A stretch of 64,000 bases of DNA from an uncultured Rhodopila sp. (GTDB lineage Bacteria; Pseudomonadota; Alphaproteobacteria; Acetobacterales; Acetobacteraceae), in NCBI RefSeq assembly GCF_903944925.1, contig NZ_CAJATU010000163.1, positions 124,001 through 188,000 on the forward strand, in the 5' to 3' direction. This document shows, one piece after another, positions 44,622 through 54,294 of the stretch (positions are counted from its first letter, which is position 1; each line of letters starts with the position of its first letter). The notes beneath the pieces are model-generated. The model saw nothing but the letters and a program-made list of their open reading frames with translations, had not been told where the DNA came from and searched no databases. The translations under genes were made by a program, and so were the position numbers.

Positions 44622-47600
44622 CTACCGCCGTCCGGGCGGCTGCCCGCTTGACCCGGGGCCATCGAACACCCCGAAAATCCCCCGCAAAAAGCCCGGCGTC
44701 AGCGCGCTGACCGGATTCACCGAAATACTCGGATCGCCGATCGGCCCCTCCACGCCGAACCGCGCGGCGAACACGCCACCGCCCTCTTCCGGACTGAACA
44801 GCTTTCCCACCAGCGGAAGCCGCCCCAGCATCGCATTGAAAAAATAAACCGGCACAATCGTGCCGCTGAGCGACGCCCGGCCCGAGGACATCGCGATCGA
44901 GCCTTTCGCGGTCACCCCAAGCGATGCGTTGTACGCCCGCGCATCGTTCAAATACAACGAGGTCCCGTCGTACTGGAACGGCAACAGAATCTGCGTGAAA
45001 CCCATCCCCGGCCCGCGCAGCGCATCTACCAGCCCGTACAGCGTGATCGCCTGCAACAGCTTGGCCAGCACCGGCAGGTTCTTCACCGTCGCGTTCCGGA
45101 TATCCGCCGAACCCACCAGCGGCCGATAGCCGATCGGCCGGGTGAAATCGGCGTCGATGGTCAACTGGCCGGATTGCAGGACCCGGGTGACGTCCATCGC
45201 ACGCAAGAACCCGCCGGCATCCTTCGTTGTGACGTGCAAATGCCGCTTGCCATCCCGCGGCTCGATTCTGACCGAAAGCCCTGCTCCCGTCCCCAACGCC
45301 CCGATGGCATCGAGGGTGCGGATCGTCTCGCCATCCCCGGCGGCCTTCACCAGCAGGTTGGCAGCCTGCTCGCCGTTGGCCAGCAGCGCGCGGTCGAAGC
45401 GGCCATCCAGAGTCCAGGCCGGCGTTGTCGGGCCGTCCGGCGGCTGCGTCTCCCCGGATTTTTCCGCCAGTTTCGGCCCCAGGTCGATCTGCCCGCCGCG
45501 CAGCACGATGCCAATCGGCCGGTTCGCGTCGAAATGCACGGCGCCGCGGCCATCGGTGCGGCCGAGTTTCATCCGGTCCAGCATCAGCGTCCGGATCTGC
45601 CCGTCGGCGAACTCGGCCGAACCGGTCAGCAGCAAATCGTCGCCACGCACCATGATGCGATCAATTTTGCTGAGACGATCATGCGACAGCAAAAGGGTGG
45701 CGGACGCGGTGGCGGCGGAGCCGGCGGCTTTGCTCCAGGCCAGCGTCCCCATCGTCAGCGTTGCCAGGGTCAGGTCGCTTTCGAACGTCACCGAGCCGTT
45801 GCCGTTGCGCCGCTCCACCAGCACCGCCGTCAGCGGCAACGGCCCGTCGACGATATCGGTGACGTGCAGGCCGGCGGCGGCGAGTTGCGCGGCATCCGGC
45901 TGGCCGGTGGCGACGATCTTCTGCACCACCTGATCCGCCGCGCCGGTGTTGAAATCCATGCTCCCGGTCAAGCTCAGCGGGATCGCCGCCAGCGTGCCGC
46001 GACCCTTCAGGGTAAGGCCGTCCTTGGTGACATCGAGGTCGAACGCGCCGTCGTCGAGATCATGCCCGTAGGCGATGTCCAGCAGGCGGACCCGCTTCAC
46101 ATGCGTATCCGCGTGGATCGCCACATCGTCCATCGTCAGCTTGTTTTCCAGCGGGAACTGGAAGGCCAGCGTGCCCGAAACATCGCCTCCAGCGGTCTTC
46201 AGGCCGATGGGGTGGGTGGACAGAAGGTGCAGCCGAGGCTCCTTCAACAGCGTCCAGGTGCTGGAGACGGGACCTTCGACCTGAGTAACGATATCGGCGA
46301 ACTGGTCCTTGTACGACAGGCCGGTGATGCGCATCCGCCCGTCCTTGACCAGCAGGTCCGCTCCGCCGCCGCGGATGCGCTGCCGCGCGGAGGACACCGT
46401 GATGTCGAGCGTGTCCGGGTCCACGAGATGCAGATGCGCCTCCGTCTGCTCGACGGGCGGGACATCGTCGATCCAGGTGAAGATCCCGTTCGAGACGTCG
46501 AGGTCGCCGGTCGCCCGGGTCAGGACGACCCCATTCAGCGCGGTGTCCGCCTCGATGACCATGCTGGCCGAACCGTGCCGCGCGAGGCCGCCGGTGACGT
46601 TCTCCACGATCCACGGCCGCGACCCGCCGCCAACCCCGAGCGGCCAGATCCGCGGCACATCGGCGATATCGATCCCGTCGGCCGCGATCGTCATATCCGC
46701 GACGATACGATCCGCGCCGCGGGTCACCGTGCCGCCGATATCGATGCTCTCCGGGGCATCCTGCGCCGATGGGGCCACATTGAAATGGCCACTGCGAACC
46801 GTCAGCGTATCCGGCGTCGCGGCCAGGCTGATAACGCCGTCCAGCAGCGGGAACTGGCCCTTGCCGGCGGGAATCACCCCCTGCCCGCAATGGACCGTGG
46901 CGAAGCCTCGGCTGACACCAAATCCGGAGTCGAAATCCACCGTCGCCTCCAGCGACACCGGCACGGTGACCGCCAGGGCGGCCGACGGGTGGTGGATGCC
47001 GGCCAGACGGAATGGCGACAGCCTGACATCCAGCCGCGTGTTCCCACCCGGCACGAAATCCACATGCCCGAACAGATCGGCTTTCTCATCGCCAAGGCTG
47101 AGCGGCGCCGTCAGGGTGCCCGTGAGATGCCCGGTCGCCGGGCGGGTGAGGTCGATATTCATCCCGGCCGATTGCAACACGAGGCCGGTCTTCCGGTCGG
47201 TTCCCGTGACCTCCGCGTCGCGGAAATGCACCCGCCTGATCTGGTCCAGCATGCCCGGCCGCAGCCTGTGATCGGTGCCGACGGGACGCGCAAGCTGGTC
47301 GCGCAACGCGCGGAAATCAGCCGCCTCCCCGCCGGTGTCCGCCGCGCTGCCGCCGAAGCCGATGGTTCCGTCCGACTCCCTGGTGACGGCGATCCGGGCA
47401 TGCTCCACTTCGATGCTGCGCGGCACGAATCGTCCCAGCAGCAGCGCCGCGGCGGAGAATGTCAGATGGGCCTGCGGCGCCGCGGCGAGGCGGCGGCCCG
47501 ACGCGTCGGTGATGTCAACCTCGGTGATGTCGAGGTCGAGCGGATAATCGACTCCCTTGTTGAAGCCTTCCCAGGCCAACATCAGGCTGCTGAACGACAC

Positions 47601-47822
47601 ATGCACCGGCCCTGCATCGTCGCTGAGGATCGCCCGCGCCCTATCGGCGAGCCAGCGAAGTTCGATAGGACCTTGGGAAAGCCGCCACGCAGCGGCGGCC
47701 ATCAGTATGCTGACAACGGCGACAAAGCCGATCGCCGTGACCAGAAGGCGGTGCACGAGCCTGGAGGTGTGGACGATGACGCGTCCCGTGGTTTTCCGGA
47801 TCACTTTCCCGGCCCGCAGCAA
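44622..47822 (-). CDS. YhdP/AsmA-like large membrane-anchored protein (DUF3971)
   Basis: A 1066-residue protein with one N-terminal membrane helix (about residues 27-48, LLVTAIGFVAVVSILMAAAAW) and an extensive periplasmic part rich in beta repeats. The DUF3971 region covers the first third to half, and an AsmA-like C-terminal domain ends near VPVYFFNAMLGRLPLVGKLFS. The family (YhdP, AsmA, TamB relatives) is implicated in phospholipid transport to the outer membrane or envelope assembly. It is divergent from glnE, with a repeat copy in the gap. Confidence 0.85.
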   Translation of the reverse strand: MLRAGKVIRKTTGRVIVHTSRLVHRLLVTAIGFVAVVSILMAAAAWRLSQGPIELRWLADRARAILSDDAGPVHVSFSSLMLAWEGFNKGVDYPLDLDITEVDITDASGRRLAAAPQAHLTFSAAALLLGRFVPRSIEVEHARIAVTRESDGTIGFGGSAADTGGEAADFRALRDQLARPVGTDHRLRPGMLDQIRRVHFRDAEVTGTDRKTGLVLQSAGMNIDLTRPATGHLTGTLTAPLSLGDEKADLFGHVDFVPGGNTRLDVRLSPFRLAGIHHPSAALAVTVPVSLEATVDFDSGFGVSRGFATVHCGQGVIPAGKGQFPLLDGVISLAATPDTLTVRSGHFNVAPSAQDAPESIDIGGTVTRGADRIVADMTIAADGIDIADVPRIWPLGVGGGSRPWIVENVTGGLARHGSASMVIEADTALNGVVLTRATGDLDVSNGIFTWIDDVPPVEQTEAHLHLVDPDTLDITVSSARQRIRGGGADLLVKDGRMRITGLSYKDQFADIVTQVEGPVSSTWTLLKEPRLHLLSTHPIGLKTAGGDVSGTLAFQFPLENKLTMDDVAIHADTHVKRVRLLDIAYGHDLDDGAFDLDVTKDGLTLKGRGTLAAIPLSLTGSMDFNTGAADQVVQKIVATGQPDAAQLAAAGLHVTDIVDGPLPLTAVLVERRNGNGSVTFESDLTLATLTMGTLAWSKAAGSAATASATLLLSHDRLSKIDRIMVRGDDLLLTGSAEFADGQIRTLMLDRMKLGRTDGRGAVHFDANRPIGIVLRGGQIDLGPKLAEKSGETQPPDGPTTPAWTLDGRFDRALLANGEQAANLLVKAAGDGETIRTLDAIGALGTGAGLSVRIEPRDGKRHLHVTTKDAGGFLRAMDVTRVLQSGQLTIDADFTRPIGYRPLVGSADIRNATVKNLPVLAKLLQAITLYGLVDALRGPGMGFTQILLPFQYDGTSLYLNDARAYNASLGVTAKGSIAMSSGRASLSGTIVPVYFFNAMLGRLPLVGKLFSPEEGGGVFAARFGVEGPIGDPSISVNPVSALTPGFLRGIFGVFDGPGSSGQPPGRR

Positions 47823-47888
47823 GACCGGCGGTCGGGTGCCGGCTTCTCAAAGTCATAGGTCTTTTGCGGCCCGAGGAAATGCCAAACC

Positions 47889-47972
47889 GTTATGCCGACG
47901 CAGGCCGGCATCCACGCCTTCGCTGGAAACGGCGCCGAAAGGCGTGGATGGTGCGACTTCTCGCAGCATGAC
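47889..47972 (+). repeat. 84-bp three-hairpin intergenic repeat, copy 4
   Basis: Same length, orientation and order of stems as copy 1 (ATGCCGAC...CCGGCAT, CCACGCC...GGCGTGG, a degenerate third hairpin, ending CATGAC). The first base pair of the outer stem is changed (GTTATG). It lies just before the glnE start, in its probable leader or promoter. Confidence 0.82.
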
Positions 47973-47990
47973 GGGGTGGGAGGCCCCCCG

Positions 47991-50948
47991 ATGAACGATT
48001 CAGCATTTTCCCTGCCGATCGGCTGGCCCGCTCCGTTCGACGCGGCGGCTGCGGACAGGCTGATCGAACGCTTCCGGGCCCTCGGCGACGTGGAGGCGCG
48101 GCTGTTGGACACGCCGGGGGTCATGCCCATGCTGCTGTGCCTAGGCGGCAACAGCCCGTACCTTGCCGAGTTGACGATCCGGGAACACGAAACGATCCGG
48201 CGCGTCGTGGCGGATGGCCCGGACGCTGCCTTCGCGGACGTGCTGTCCAACCTGGTGCATGTATCCCCCGATTCGAATCGGCCCGAAATCGCCGCCGCGC
48301 TGCGTCAGGCGAAGCGTTCGGTGGCGTTGATTGCCGCGATAGCGGATGTGGGCCGCCTCTGGCCATTGGAAAGCGTGACCGGCGCGCTGTCCGACCTGGC
48401 CGAGGCGACATTGCGACTCGCCATCAGGCATTTGCTGCGCAAGGCCCACGATGCACGCGAGATCCGGCTGCAAGACGCCAGCCGCCCGGAGGCCAACTGC
48501 GGTTTCACCGCCCTGGCGATGGGCAAGCTGGGCGCGGCGGAACTGAACTATTCATCCGATATCGACCTCATCCTGATCTACGATGGTACTGCCCCTGTGT
48601 ATGCGGCAGGCAGCGCGGCGGATAGCATCGGATCGTTCACGTCCCGGTTGGCGCGCAACCTGATCGCGCTGATGGAGACGCGGGACGGCAACGGCTATGT
48701 GTTCCGCACCGACCTGAGGCTGCGCCCCGATCCGGCGGCCACGCCACCGGCCGTCTCCCTGCACGCCGCACTGGTCTACTATGAGAGCATGGGCCTCAAC
48801 TGGGAACGCGCCGCGATGATCAAGGCGCGGCCGGTGGCCGGCGACCTCGCGCTGGGCCACCGCTTCCTGGAGGCGATCCGTCCCTTCGTCTGGCGGCGCG
48901 GCCTGGATTTCGCGGCGGTCGCCGATATCCATGCGATGAAGCGCCGGATCGATGTGGTGAAACAGACGGCGCTGGGCGAGGACATCGATCCGGTGGCGCG
49001 TATCGCCGGCCATAACGTCAAGCTCGGCGAAGGCGGCATCCGGGAGATCGAGTTCCTGGTGCAGACCTTGCAGATGGTCTGGGGCGGGCGCGACCCCACC
49101 CTGCGCATTCGGCCGACGGTTCAGGCGCTGAAGCGGCTGACCGAAACCGGCCACCTGGCGGAGGCGGCGCGCCAGCAGTTAGAGGAGTCGTACCGCTTTC
49201 TGCGCGAGGTCGAGCACCGCATCCAGATGGTCAATGACCGCCAGACCCATGACCTGCCGCAGCAACCCGAGGAAGTCGGCCGGATCGCTCGCTTCATGGG
49301 CTACGCCGATGCGGCATCCTTCGCGGCGGACTTCCTGCGGCATGTAGGTGTCGTCCGCGGCAACTACCGCGCGGTGTTCGAGCATGTGCCGGAACTGCCC
49401 GGCACCGAAGCGGCCGGACCGGAACTGGATTTTCGCGGCGACGACCCCGATCCGGCGGCCACCGTCGAGGCGCTGAAAGGCCTGGGCTTCACCGATACCC
49501 GCCGGATCGTGACCACGGTACGGCAATGGCTCGCCGGCCGGGTGCGGGCGCTGCGCTCCGAACGGGCGCGGGAGCTGATGACGACGATTGCGCCATCGAT
49601 ACTGGCCGCGCTCGGACGCCAATCGCATCCCGATGAGGCGTTCGTCCGCTTCGACCGCTTCATCAGCGCTTTGCCCGCGGGCGTGCAGCCGATGTCGCTG
49701 TTCCAACGCAACCCCGCCCTGGTGGACCGCGTCGCCGCGGTGCTGGGTGCCGCTCCGATGCTGTCAGAGCATCTGGCGCGCTATCCGAGCGCGCTGGAAG
49801 GGCTGCTGGCGGATGACGAGATCGCCGATGCGGAACGGATGCTGCGCGAGCGATTGGCCGATACGACTCGGTTGGACGATGCCATTCAGGTGGTGCGCCG
49901 GGCGGTGAAGGAACGCGACTTCCTGCTCTCGGTCGCGACGCTGGAGGGGCGGTTGGATGCGGACGCGTCCGGCCGGGAACGCTCCGCCCTGGCGGATGCG
50001 GCTTTGGCGGTGATGCTGCCGCGCGTGCTGGCGGATTTCGGGCAGCGCTTCGGCCGGGTGCCGGGCGGGGCGCTGGCGGTGGTGGTGATGGGCAAGACCG
50101 GCGGGCGGGAGATGATGGCGGGGTCCGACCTCGACCTGATCTTCATCTACGACCATCCGCCGGACGTGACCGACAGCCGGGGCGGACGCAGCCTGCCGGT
50201 CAGCACCTGGTTCGTGCGGGCGGTGCAAGTGTGCGTCGCGGCGCTGACCTCGCCTGGAGCCGAGGGGCAGATGTACGAACTCGACATGCGGCTGCGTCCG
50301 TCCGGCAACAAAGGGCCGCTGGCGGTATCGCTGGAGGGGTTCAAGCGCTACCACCACTGGGACGCCTGGACCTGGGAGCGCATGGCGCTGACCCGCGCCC
50401 GCGTCGTCGCCGGGCCGCCGGCGCTGCGCAAGCGGGTGCGGCAGGCGATCGAGGACGCGATCCGGCGCGACCAGGAACCCGAGCGGGTGCGGCAGAATGC
50501 CACCACGATGCGTACCCGGATGTCCCGCGACCTGCGTCCGGTCGGCCCGTGGGACGTCAAGCTGCGTCCGGGCGGGCTGATCGATATCGAGTTCGTGGCC
50601 CAGGTGCTGCAGGTGATTCAGAGCCGCGAGTCCGGGTTCCGCACCAGCCCGACGACGCATATTGCTCTGAAGCGGCTGAGCGATTCGGGCTTCCTGGACA
50701 AATCGGATGCGGACCTGCTGATCCGGGCGGACCTGCTGTGGCGGACCATCCAGGGTATGCTGCGCCTGACGGTGGGCCAGCCGAAGGAGGAGGCCTTGCC
50801 CCCCGCCTCGGCGGCGCCGCTGCTGCGGGCGGCCGCGGCGGCGGGTATGCCGGCGGTTGACACGCCTGACTTATTGCATAAGTCAAATGCGCTCGCGCAA
50901 CAGGTTCGCGCGGTCTTTGAACGCCAGGTGGGGAAGATAAGCGGATGA
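47991..50948 (+). CDS. glnE: Bifunctional glutamine synthetase adenylyltransferase/adenylyl-removing enzyme
   Basis: Controls glutamine synthetase by reversible adenylylation in response to PII. It has 985 residues, with two nucleotidyltransferase domains: GKLGAAELNYSSDIDLI near residue 178 (adenylyl-removing half) and GKTGGREMMAGSDLDLIFI near residue 701 (adenylylating half). Each is followed by a GlnD/PII-uridylyltransferase-like helical domain. The ATG at 47991 lies beyond the 84-bp repeat; an upstream frame to 47892 runs through the repeat and is not preferred. It overlaps bcp by 4 bases. Confidence 0.95.
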   Translation: MNDSAFSLPIGWPAPFDAAAADRLIERFRALGDVEARLLDTPGVMPMLLCLGGNSPYLAELTIREHETIRRVVADGPDAAFADVLSNLVHVSPDSNRPEIAAALRQAKRSVALIAAIADVGRLWPLESVTGALSDLAEATLRLAIRHLLRKAHDAREIRLQDASRPEANCGFTALAMGKLGAAELNYSSDIDLILIYDGTAPVYAAGSAADSIGSFTSRLARNLIALMETRDGNGYVFRTDLRLRPDPAATPPAVSLHAALVYYESMGLNWERAAMIKARPVAGDLALGHRFLEAIRPFVWRRGLDFAAVADIHAMKRRIDVVKQTALGEDIDPVARIAGHNVKLGEGGIREIEFLVQTLQMVWGGRDPTLRIRPTVQALKRLTETGHLAEAARQQLEESYRFLREVEHRIQMVNDRQTHDLPQQPEEVGRIARFMGYADAASFAADFLRHVGVVRGNYRAVFEHVPELPGTEAAGPELDFRGDDPDPAATVEALKGLGFTDTRRIVTTVRQWLAGRVRALRSERARELMTTIAPSILAALGRQSHPDEAFVRFDRFISALPAGVQPMSLFQRNPALVDRVAAVLGAAPMLSEHLARYPSALEGLLADDEIADAERMLRERLADTTRLDDAIQVVRRAVKERDFLLSVATLEGRLDADASGRERSALADAALAVMLPRVLADFGQRFGRVPGGALAVVVMGKTGGREMMAGSDLDLIFIYDHPPDVTDSRGGRSLPVSTWFVRAVQVCVAALTSPGAEGQMYELDMRLRPSGNKGPLAVSLEGFKRYHHWDAWTWERMALTRARVVAGPPALRKRVRQAIEDAIRRDQEPERVRQNATTMRTRMSRDLRPVGPWDVKLRPGGLIDIEFVAQVLQVIQSRESGFRTSPTTHIALKRLSDSGFLDKSDADLLIRADLLWRTIQGMLRLTVGQPKEEALPPASAAPLLRAAAAAGMPAVDTPDLLHKSNALAQQVRAVFERQVGKISG

Positions 50949-51418
50949 GTGTTGCGGAAGGTGAAGCGGCTCCGGATTTCTCGCTGCCGGCGACGGCCGG
51001 GCGGACCGTCAGTTTGTCCGGCTTCAAGGGCAAGCCGTTCATCCTGTATTTCTACCCGAAGGCTGATACGCCGGGCTGCACCAAGGAAGCCTGCGCGTTC
51101 CAGGAGGCCTCGCCGAAGCTGGAGGAAGTTGGCCTGGATGTCGTCGGGGTGTCGCCGGACAAGATCAAGCCGATCGAGAAGTTCGCGGCGAAGTATGGGC
51201 TGACGTTTCCGCTGGCCTCGGATGAGGATCATGCGGTGGCGGAGCGGTATGGCGTCTGGGTTGAGAAGTCGATGTATGGCCGTCAATACATGGGTGTTGA
51301 CCGGAGCACGTTCCTGATCGACGCGGCCGGCACGGTGCTGAAGGTGTGGCGGAAGGTCAGCGTGACCGGGCATGCCGAGGACGTGCTGAAGGCGGCGAAG
51401 GGGTTGAAGCTGGTTTAG
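50945..51418 (+). CDS. bcp: Thioredoxin-dependent peroxiredoxin (Bcp/PrxQ)
   Basis: A 157-residue peroxiredoxin reducing hydroperoxides with thioredoxin. The active-site segment YFYPKADTPGCTKEACAFQE holds the peroxidatic Cys and, five residues on, a second Cys that acts as resolving residue in the PrxQ type. The YGVWVEKSMYGRQYMGVDRSTFLI block is canonical. It is coupled to glnE by ATGA, an order found in related genomes but functionally unexplained. Confidence 0.94.
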   Translation: MSVAEGEAAPDFSLPATAGRTVSLSGFKGKPFILYFYPKADTPGCTKEACAFQEASPKLEEVGLDVVGVSPDKIKPIEKFAAKYGLTFPLASDEDHAVAERYGVWVEKSMYGRQYMGVDRSTFLIDAAGTVLKVWRKVSVTGHAEDVLKAAKGLKLV

Positions 51419-51661
51419 GCGGATCAGCGGGGCGGGCCGGTCAGCAATCGGAGTCGTAAGCGGACTCCAACTCTTCAAGATACCAGGACGCACTCGGTCA
51501 TGAAAGGCCGCTGTTCGCCCGGGTCTTGAGGCAATTGCTCGTTCCCGTTAACCGAAAAGTAAGACTTACCGTCTAACAGTCGGGGCACTGACGTGTCCCG
51601 CCGCTGCCGGCGGCCGATGCGGTTCAGTTTGAGCGAAACTGACCTCGGATGGCGATGCGGA

Positions 51662-52684
51662 ATGGCTAACCTGCCGGCCGGAATGACGAACAGGGCGATG
51701 ACGGGGCTGGAAAAGGCCAGCGTCCTGATGCTCGCGCTGGGCGACGAGCATGCCAGCCGGCTGTTCGGCATGATGCATGAGGACGAAATCAAGTCGGTCT
51801 CCGCCGCCATGGCCCAGCTCGGCGTGGTGCCGGTGGATACGGTCGAGCGGCTGTGCAGCGACATCGTCGACAACTTCGATGCCACCGGCGGCATCATGGG
51901 CAGCTTCGAAAGCACCGAGTCGCTGCTGATGAAGGCCCTGCCGCGCGATCGCGTCGCCCAGATCATGGAGGAAATCCGCGGTCCGGCCGGCCGAACCATG
52001 TGGGACAAGCTGGGAAACGTCAGCGAGGAGCTGCTCGCCAGCTACCTGAAGAACGAATATCCGCAGACCGTCGCCGTCGTGCTGGCGATGGTGAAGGCGG
52101 ACCATTCGGCACGCGTCCTGACGCTGCTGCCGGACTCGTTCGCCATGGAAGTGGTGATGCGCATGCTGCGCATGGAGTCGATCCAGCGCGACGTTCTCGA
52201 CCGCGTCGAACGGATCCTGCGCGCCGAATTCATGTCCAATCTGGCGCGCGCCTCGACCAACGACGCGCATCACATGGTTGCCGAAATATTCAATCATTTC
52301 GACCGCAAGGCGGAAACCCGGTTCATCGCCGGGCTGGAGGAGCGCAACCGCGAATCGGCGGAGAAGGTGAAGGCGCAGATGTTCACCTTCGCCGATTTGC
52401 AGCGGCTGTCCGGCCCCGCCGTGCAGGTGCTGCTGCGCTCGGTCGACAAAAGCATGCTGCCGCTCGCCCTGAAGGGTGCGCCGGAGCCGATCAAGGTGCT
52501 GTTCTTCTCGCAGCTTTCGGAACGCGCCGGGAAGATGTTGCGCGACGATATGGCCGCCCTCGGCCCGGTGCGCATGAAGGACGTCGAGGAGGCGCAGGCC
52601 ACGATCAGCAACATGGCCAAGGACCTGGCGGCGCGCGGCGAAATCGACATCAGCCCTGCCAGCGACGACAGGGTGATCGAGTAG
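51662..52684 (+). CDS. fliG: Flagellar motor switch protein FliG
   Basis: Rotor protein that interacts with FliF, FliM and the MotA stator. It has 340 residues from the ATG at 51662; in-frame ATGs at 51593 and 51617 extend an atypical N-terminus. N, middle and C domains are present: TGLEKASVLMLALGDEHASRL, then KNEYPQTVAVVLAMVKADHSA (EHPQ-type motif with Glu-Tyr-Pro-Gln) and the C-terminal torque helix region DMAALGPVRMKDVEEAQ. A TTAA-N7-GTAA sequence at 51548-51562 resembles a CtrA box. fliF is not upstream. Confidence 0.92.
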   Translation: MANLPAGMTNRAMTGLEKASVLMLALGDEHASRLFGMMHEDEIKSVSAAMAQLGVVPVDTVERLCSDIVDNFDATGGIMGSFESTESLLMKALPRDRVAQIMEEIRGPAGRTMWDKLGNVSEELLASYLKNEYPQTVAVVLAMVKADHSARVLTLLPDSFAMEVVMRMLRMESIQRDVLDRVERILRAEFMSNLARASTNDAHHMVAEIFNHFDRKAETRFIAGLEERNRESAEKVKAQMFTFADLQRLSGPAVQVLLRSVDKSMLPLALKGAPEPIKVLFFSQLSERAGKMLRDDMAALGPVRMKDVEEAQATISNMAKDLAARGEIDISPASDDRVIE

Positions 52685-52709
52685 TGCAACACAGTGAAGG
52701 AGGATCTCT

Positions 52710-53018
52710 ATGGCCGGCCCGGACCCCATCCAGCCCGTTGACCCGGCGGAAACGCCGGAGATCACGTATCCAAAAGAACTCGAAGCCGTCTACGATATTT
52801 CCGTAACGGTCAGTGCGGTGCTCGGCAAGGCCACGATGCAGGTCAATCAGTTGCTGAAGCTTGGCCGCGGCGCGGTGGTCGAGCTGGATCGCAAACTCGG
52901 TGAGGCGATCGATATCTATGTCAACAACCGGCTGATCGCGCGCGGCGAAGTGGTGATGGTCGATGACGTGAAGCTGGGCATCACGATGACCGAGATCGTC
53001 AAGTCGGAGCGGCAATGA
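52710..53018 (+). CDS. fliN: Flagellar motor switch protein FliN
   Basis: A 102-residue C-ring protein. The SpoA/surface-presentation domain (about 28-100) contains VTVSAVLGKATMQVNQLLKL, GAVVELDRKLGEAIDIYVNNRLIARGEVV and the closing LGITMTEIV, all standard. It is encoded 25 bases after fliG, with an AAGGAGG ribosome site, and it overlaps the activator gene by 4 bases. Confidence 0.95.
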   Translation: MAGPDPIQPVDPAETPEITYPKELEAVYDISVTVSAVLGKATMQVNQLLKLGRGAVVELDRKLGEAIDIYVNNRLIARGEVVMVDDVKLGITMTEIVKSERQ

Positions 53019-54091
53019 CCCTGGACGCGGAGTCGTTCCGCGCGGAGGACGGCGTGGCGGATGCCGCCGCGCCGTTCTATCCGGTGCGTGCGCGCCACGA
53101 TCCGGCGGATGATTTCATCTGTTGCGATCCGGCCATGGTCGCCGTCGTGCGGCGGGCGCGGCAGGCCGCGGAATCGGGCGCTTCGGTGCTGATATCCGGC
53201 GAATCCGGCACCGGAAAAGAGGTCATCGCGCGGTTCATCCACAATGCGTCACGCCGCGCCAAAGCTGCGTTCGTTGCGCTGAACTGCGCGGCGATTCCGG
53301 ATCACCTGCTGGAATCGGAGTTGTTCGGGCACGAACGCGGCGCCTTTTCCGGCGCCATCGGCCGGCGCATCGGCAAGCTGGAGGCAGCCGACGGCGGAAC
53401 CATCCTGCTCGACGAAATCAGCGAGATGGACCTCCGGCTGCAGGCCAAGTTGCTGCGTGCGGTGCAGGAACGCGAAGTGGATCGTGTCGGCGGCCAGCGG
53501 CCGATGAAGGTCGATATCCGCATCCTGGCAACGACCAACAAGGATCTTCTGTCCGAGGTGAAGAAGCAGACCTTCCGGGAGGATCTGTATTTCCGGCTGA
53601 ATGTCATTCCCCTGCATATCCCGAGCCTGCGGCAGCGGCCGGACGACATCCCGGTGCTCGCCCGATACTTTCTGCGCAAATACGATTCCCGGTCGGCGCC
53701 GCGGTTCCGGAGCTTTTCGGACGCCTCGATCAAGGCCATGCTGGCGTATCATTGGCCGGGCAATGTCCGGGAACTGGAAAACGCGGTCAACCGCGCCATC
53801 GTGCTCGCGACGGAAGATGAAATCCGCAGGCAATGTCTTGATCTGTTCCCGCCTGATGGCAACGGCGTCCGGCTTGCCGGGCACAGGGCCGAGCGGCCGG
53901 CCGCGTCCGCCGGGCGGCCGCTCTGGCAGATCGAGCGCGATGCGATTATCGATACACTTGTCATGACCGGCGGCAACCGCACCCGGGCGGCGGAAGTCCT
54001 CGGTATCTCGATACGGTGCCTACGCAACAAGCTTCAGCTTTACGCCTCGCAGGGCTTTGCGCCGCCCGGCCCGGCGTCTCGAACGGACTGA
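53015..54091 (+). CDS. flbD: FlbD-like sigma-54-dependent activator without a receiver domain
   Basis: A 358-residue enhancer-binding protein. The N-terminal 35 residues are too short for a response regulator domain. The AAA core has Walker A ISGESGTGKE (about 60-69), the sigma-54-contacting loop GHERGAFSGA (109-114, Ser replacing Thr of the usual GAFTGA) and Walker B GGTILLDEI (128-135). The C-terminal Fis-type helix-turn-helix is GNRTRAAEVLGISIRCLRNKL. Its place in the fliG-fliN-flhA cluster identifies it with FlbD-type flagellar regulators. Confidence 0.9.
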   Translation: MTLDAESFRAEDGVADAAAPFYPVRARHDPADDFICCDPAMVAVVRRARQAAESGASVLISGESGTGKEVIARFIHNASRRAKAAFVALNCAAIPDHLLESELFGHERGAFSGAIGRRIGKLEAADGGTILLDEISEMDLRLQAKLLRAVQEREVDRVGGQRPMKVDIRILATTNKDLLSEVKKQTFREDLYFRLNVIPLHIPSLRQRPDDIPVLARYFLRKYDSRSAPRFRSFSDASIKAMLAYHWPGNVRELENAVNRAIVLATEDEIRRQCLDLFPPDGNGVRLAGHRAERPAASAGRPLWQIERDAIIDTLVMTGGNRTRAAEVLGISIRCLRNKLQLYASQGFAPPGPASRTD

Positions 54092-54169
54092 GAAAATCGC
54101 TATGCCGACAGAGGCCTTTCTGTGCCCCACGGACGTTTAAACAGCGCCCCGGCGGTCGGATTTTCCCTC

Positions 54170-54253
54170 GCCATGCCGGCGCAGGTCGGCATCCACGCCT
54201 TGGCTTCGATCGGCACCGCAAGGCGTGGATGGTGCGCCTTCGCGCACCATGAC
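54170..54253 (+). repeat. 84-bp three-hairpin intergenic repeat, copy 5
   Basis: Same orientation and nearly the same sequence as copy 1, including GTGCGC/GCGCAC in the third hairpin and the ATGCCGGC...GTCGGCAT first arm. It separates the flbD-like gene from flhA. Confidence 0.85.
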
Positions 54254-54294
54254 GCTGTGGCGCCAGCCAGCCCGTTGTCGAGCCGTTGCCCTCA

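Noticed and set aside
45174-47858. 894-residue open frame on the plus strand
   Set aside because: Antisense to the YhdP-like gene, rich in Arg/Gln/His with no domain; a GC-driven shadow frame.
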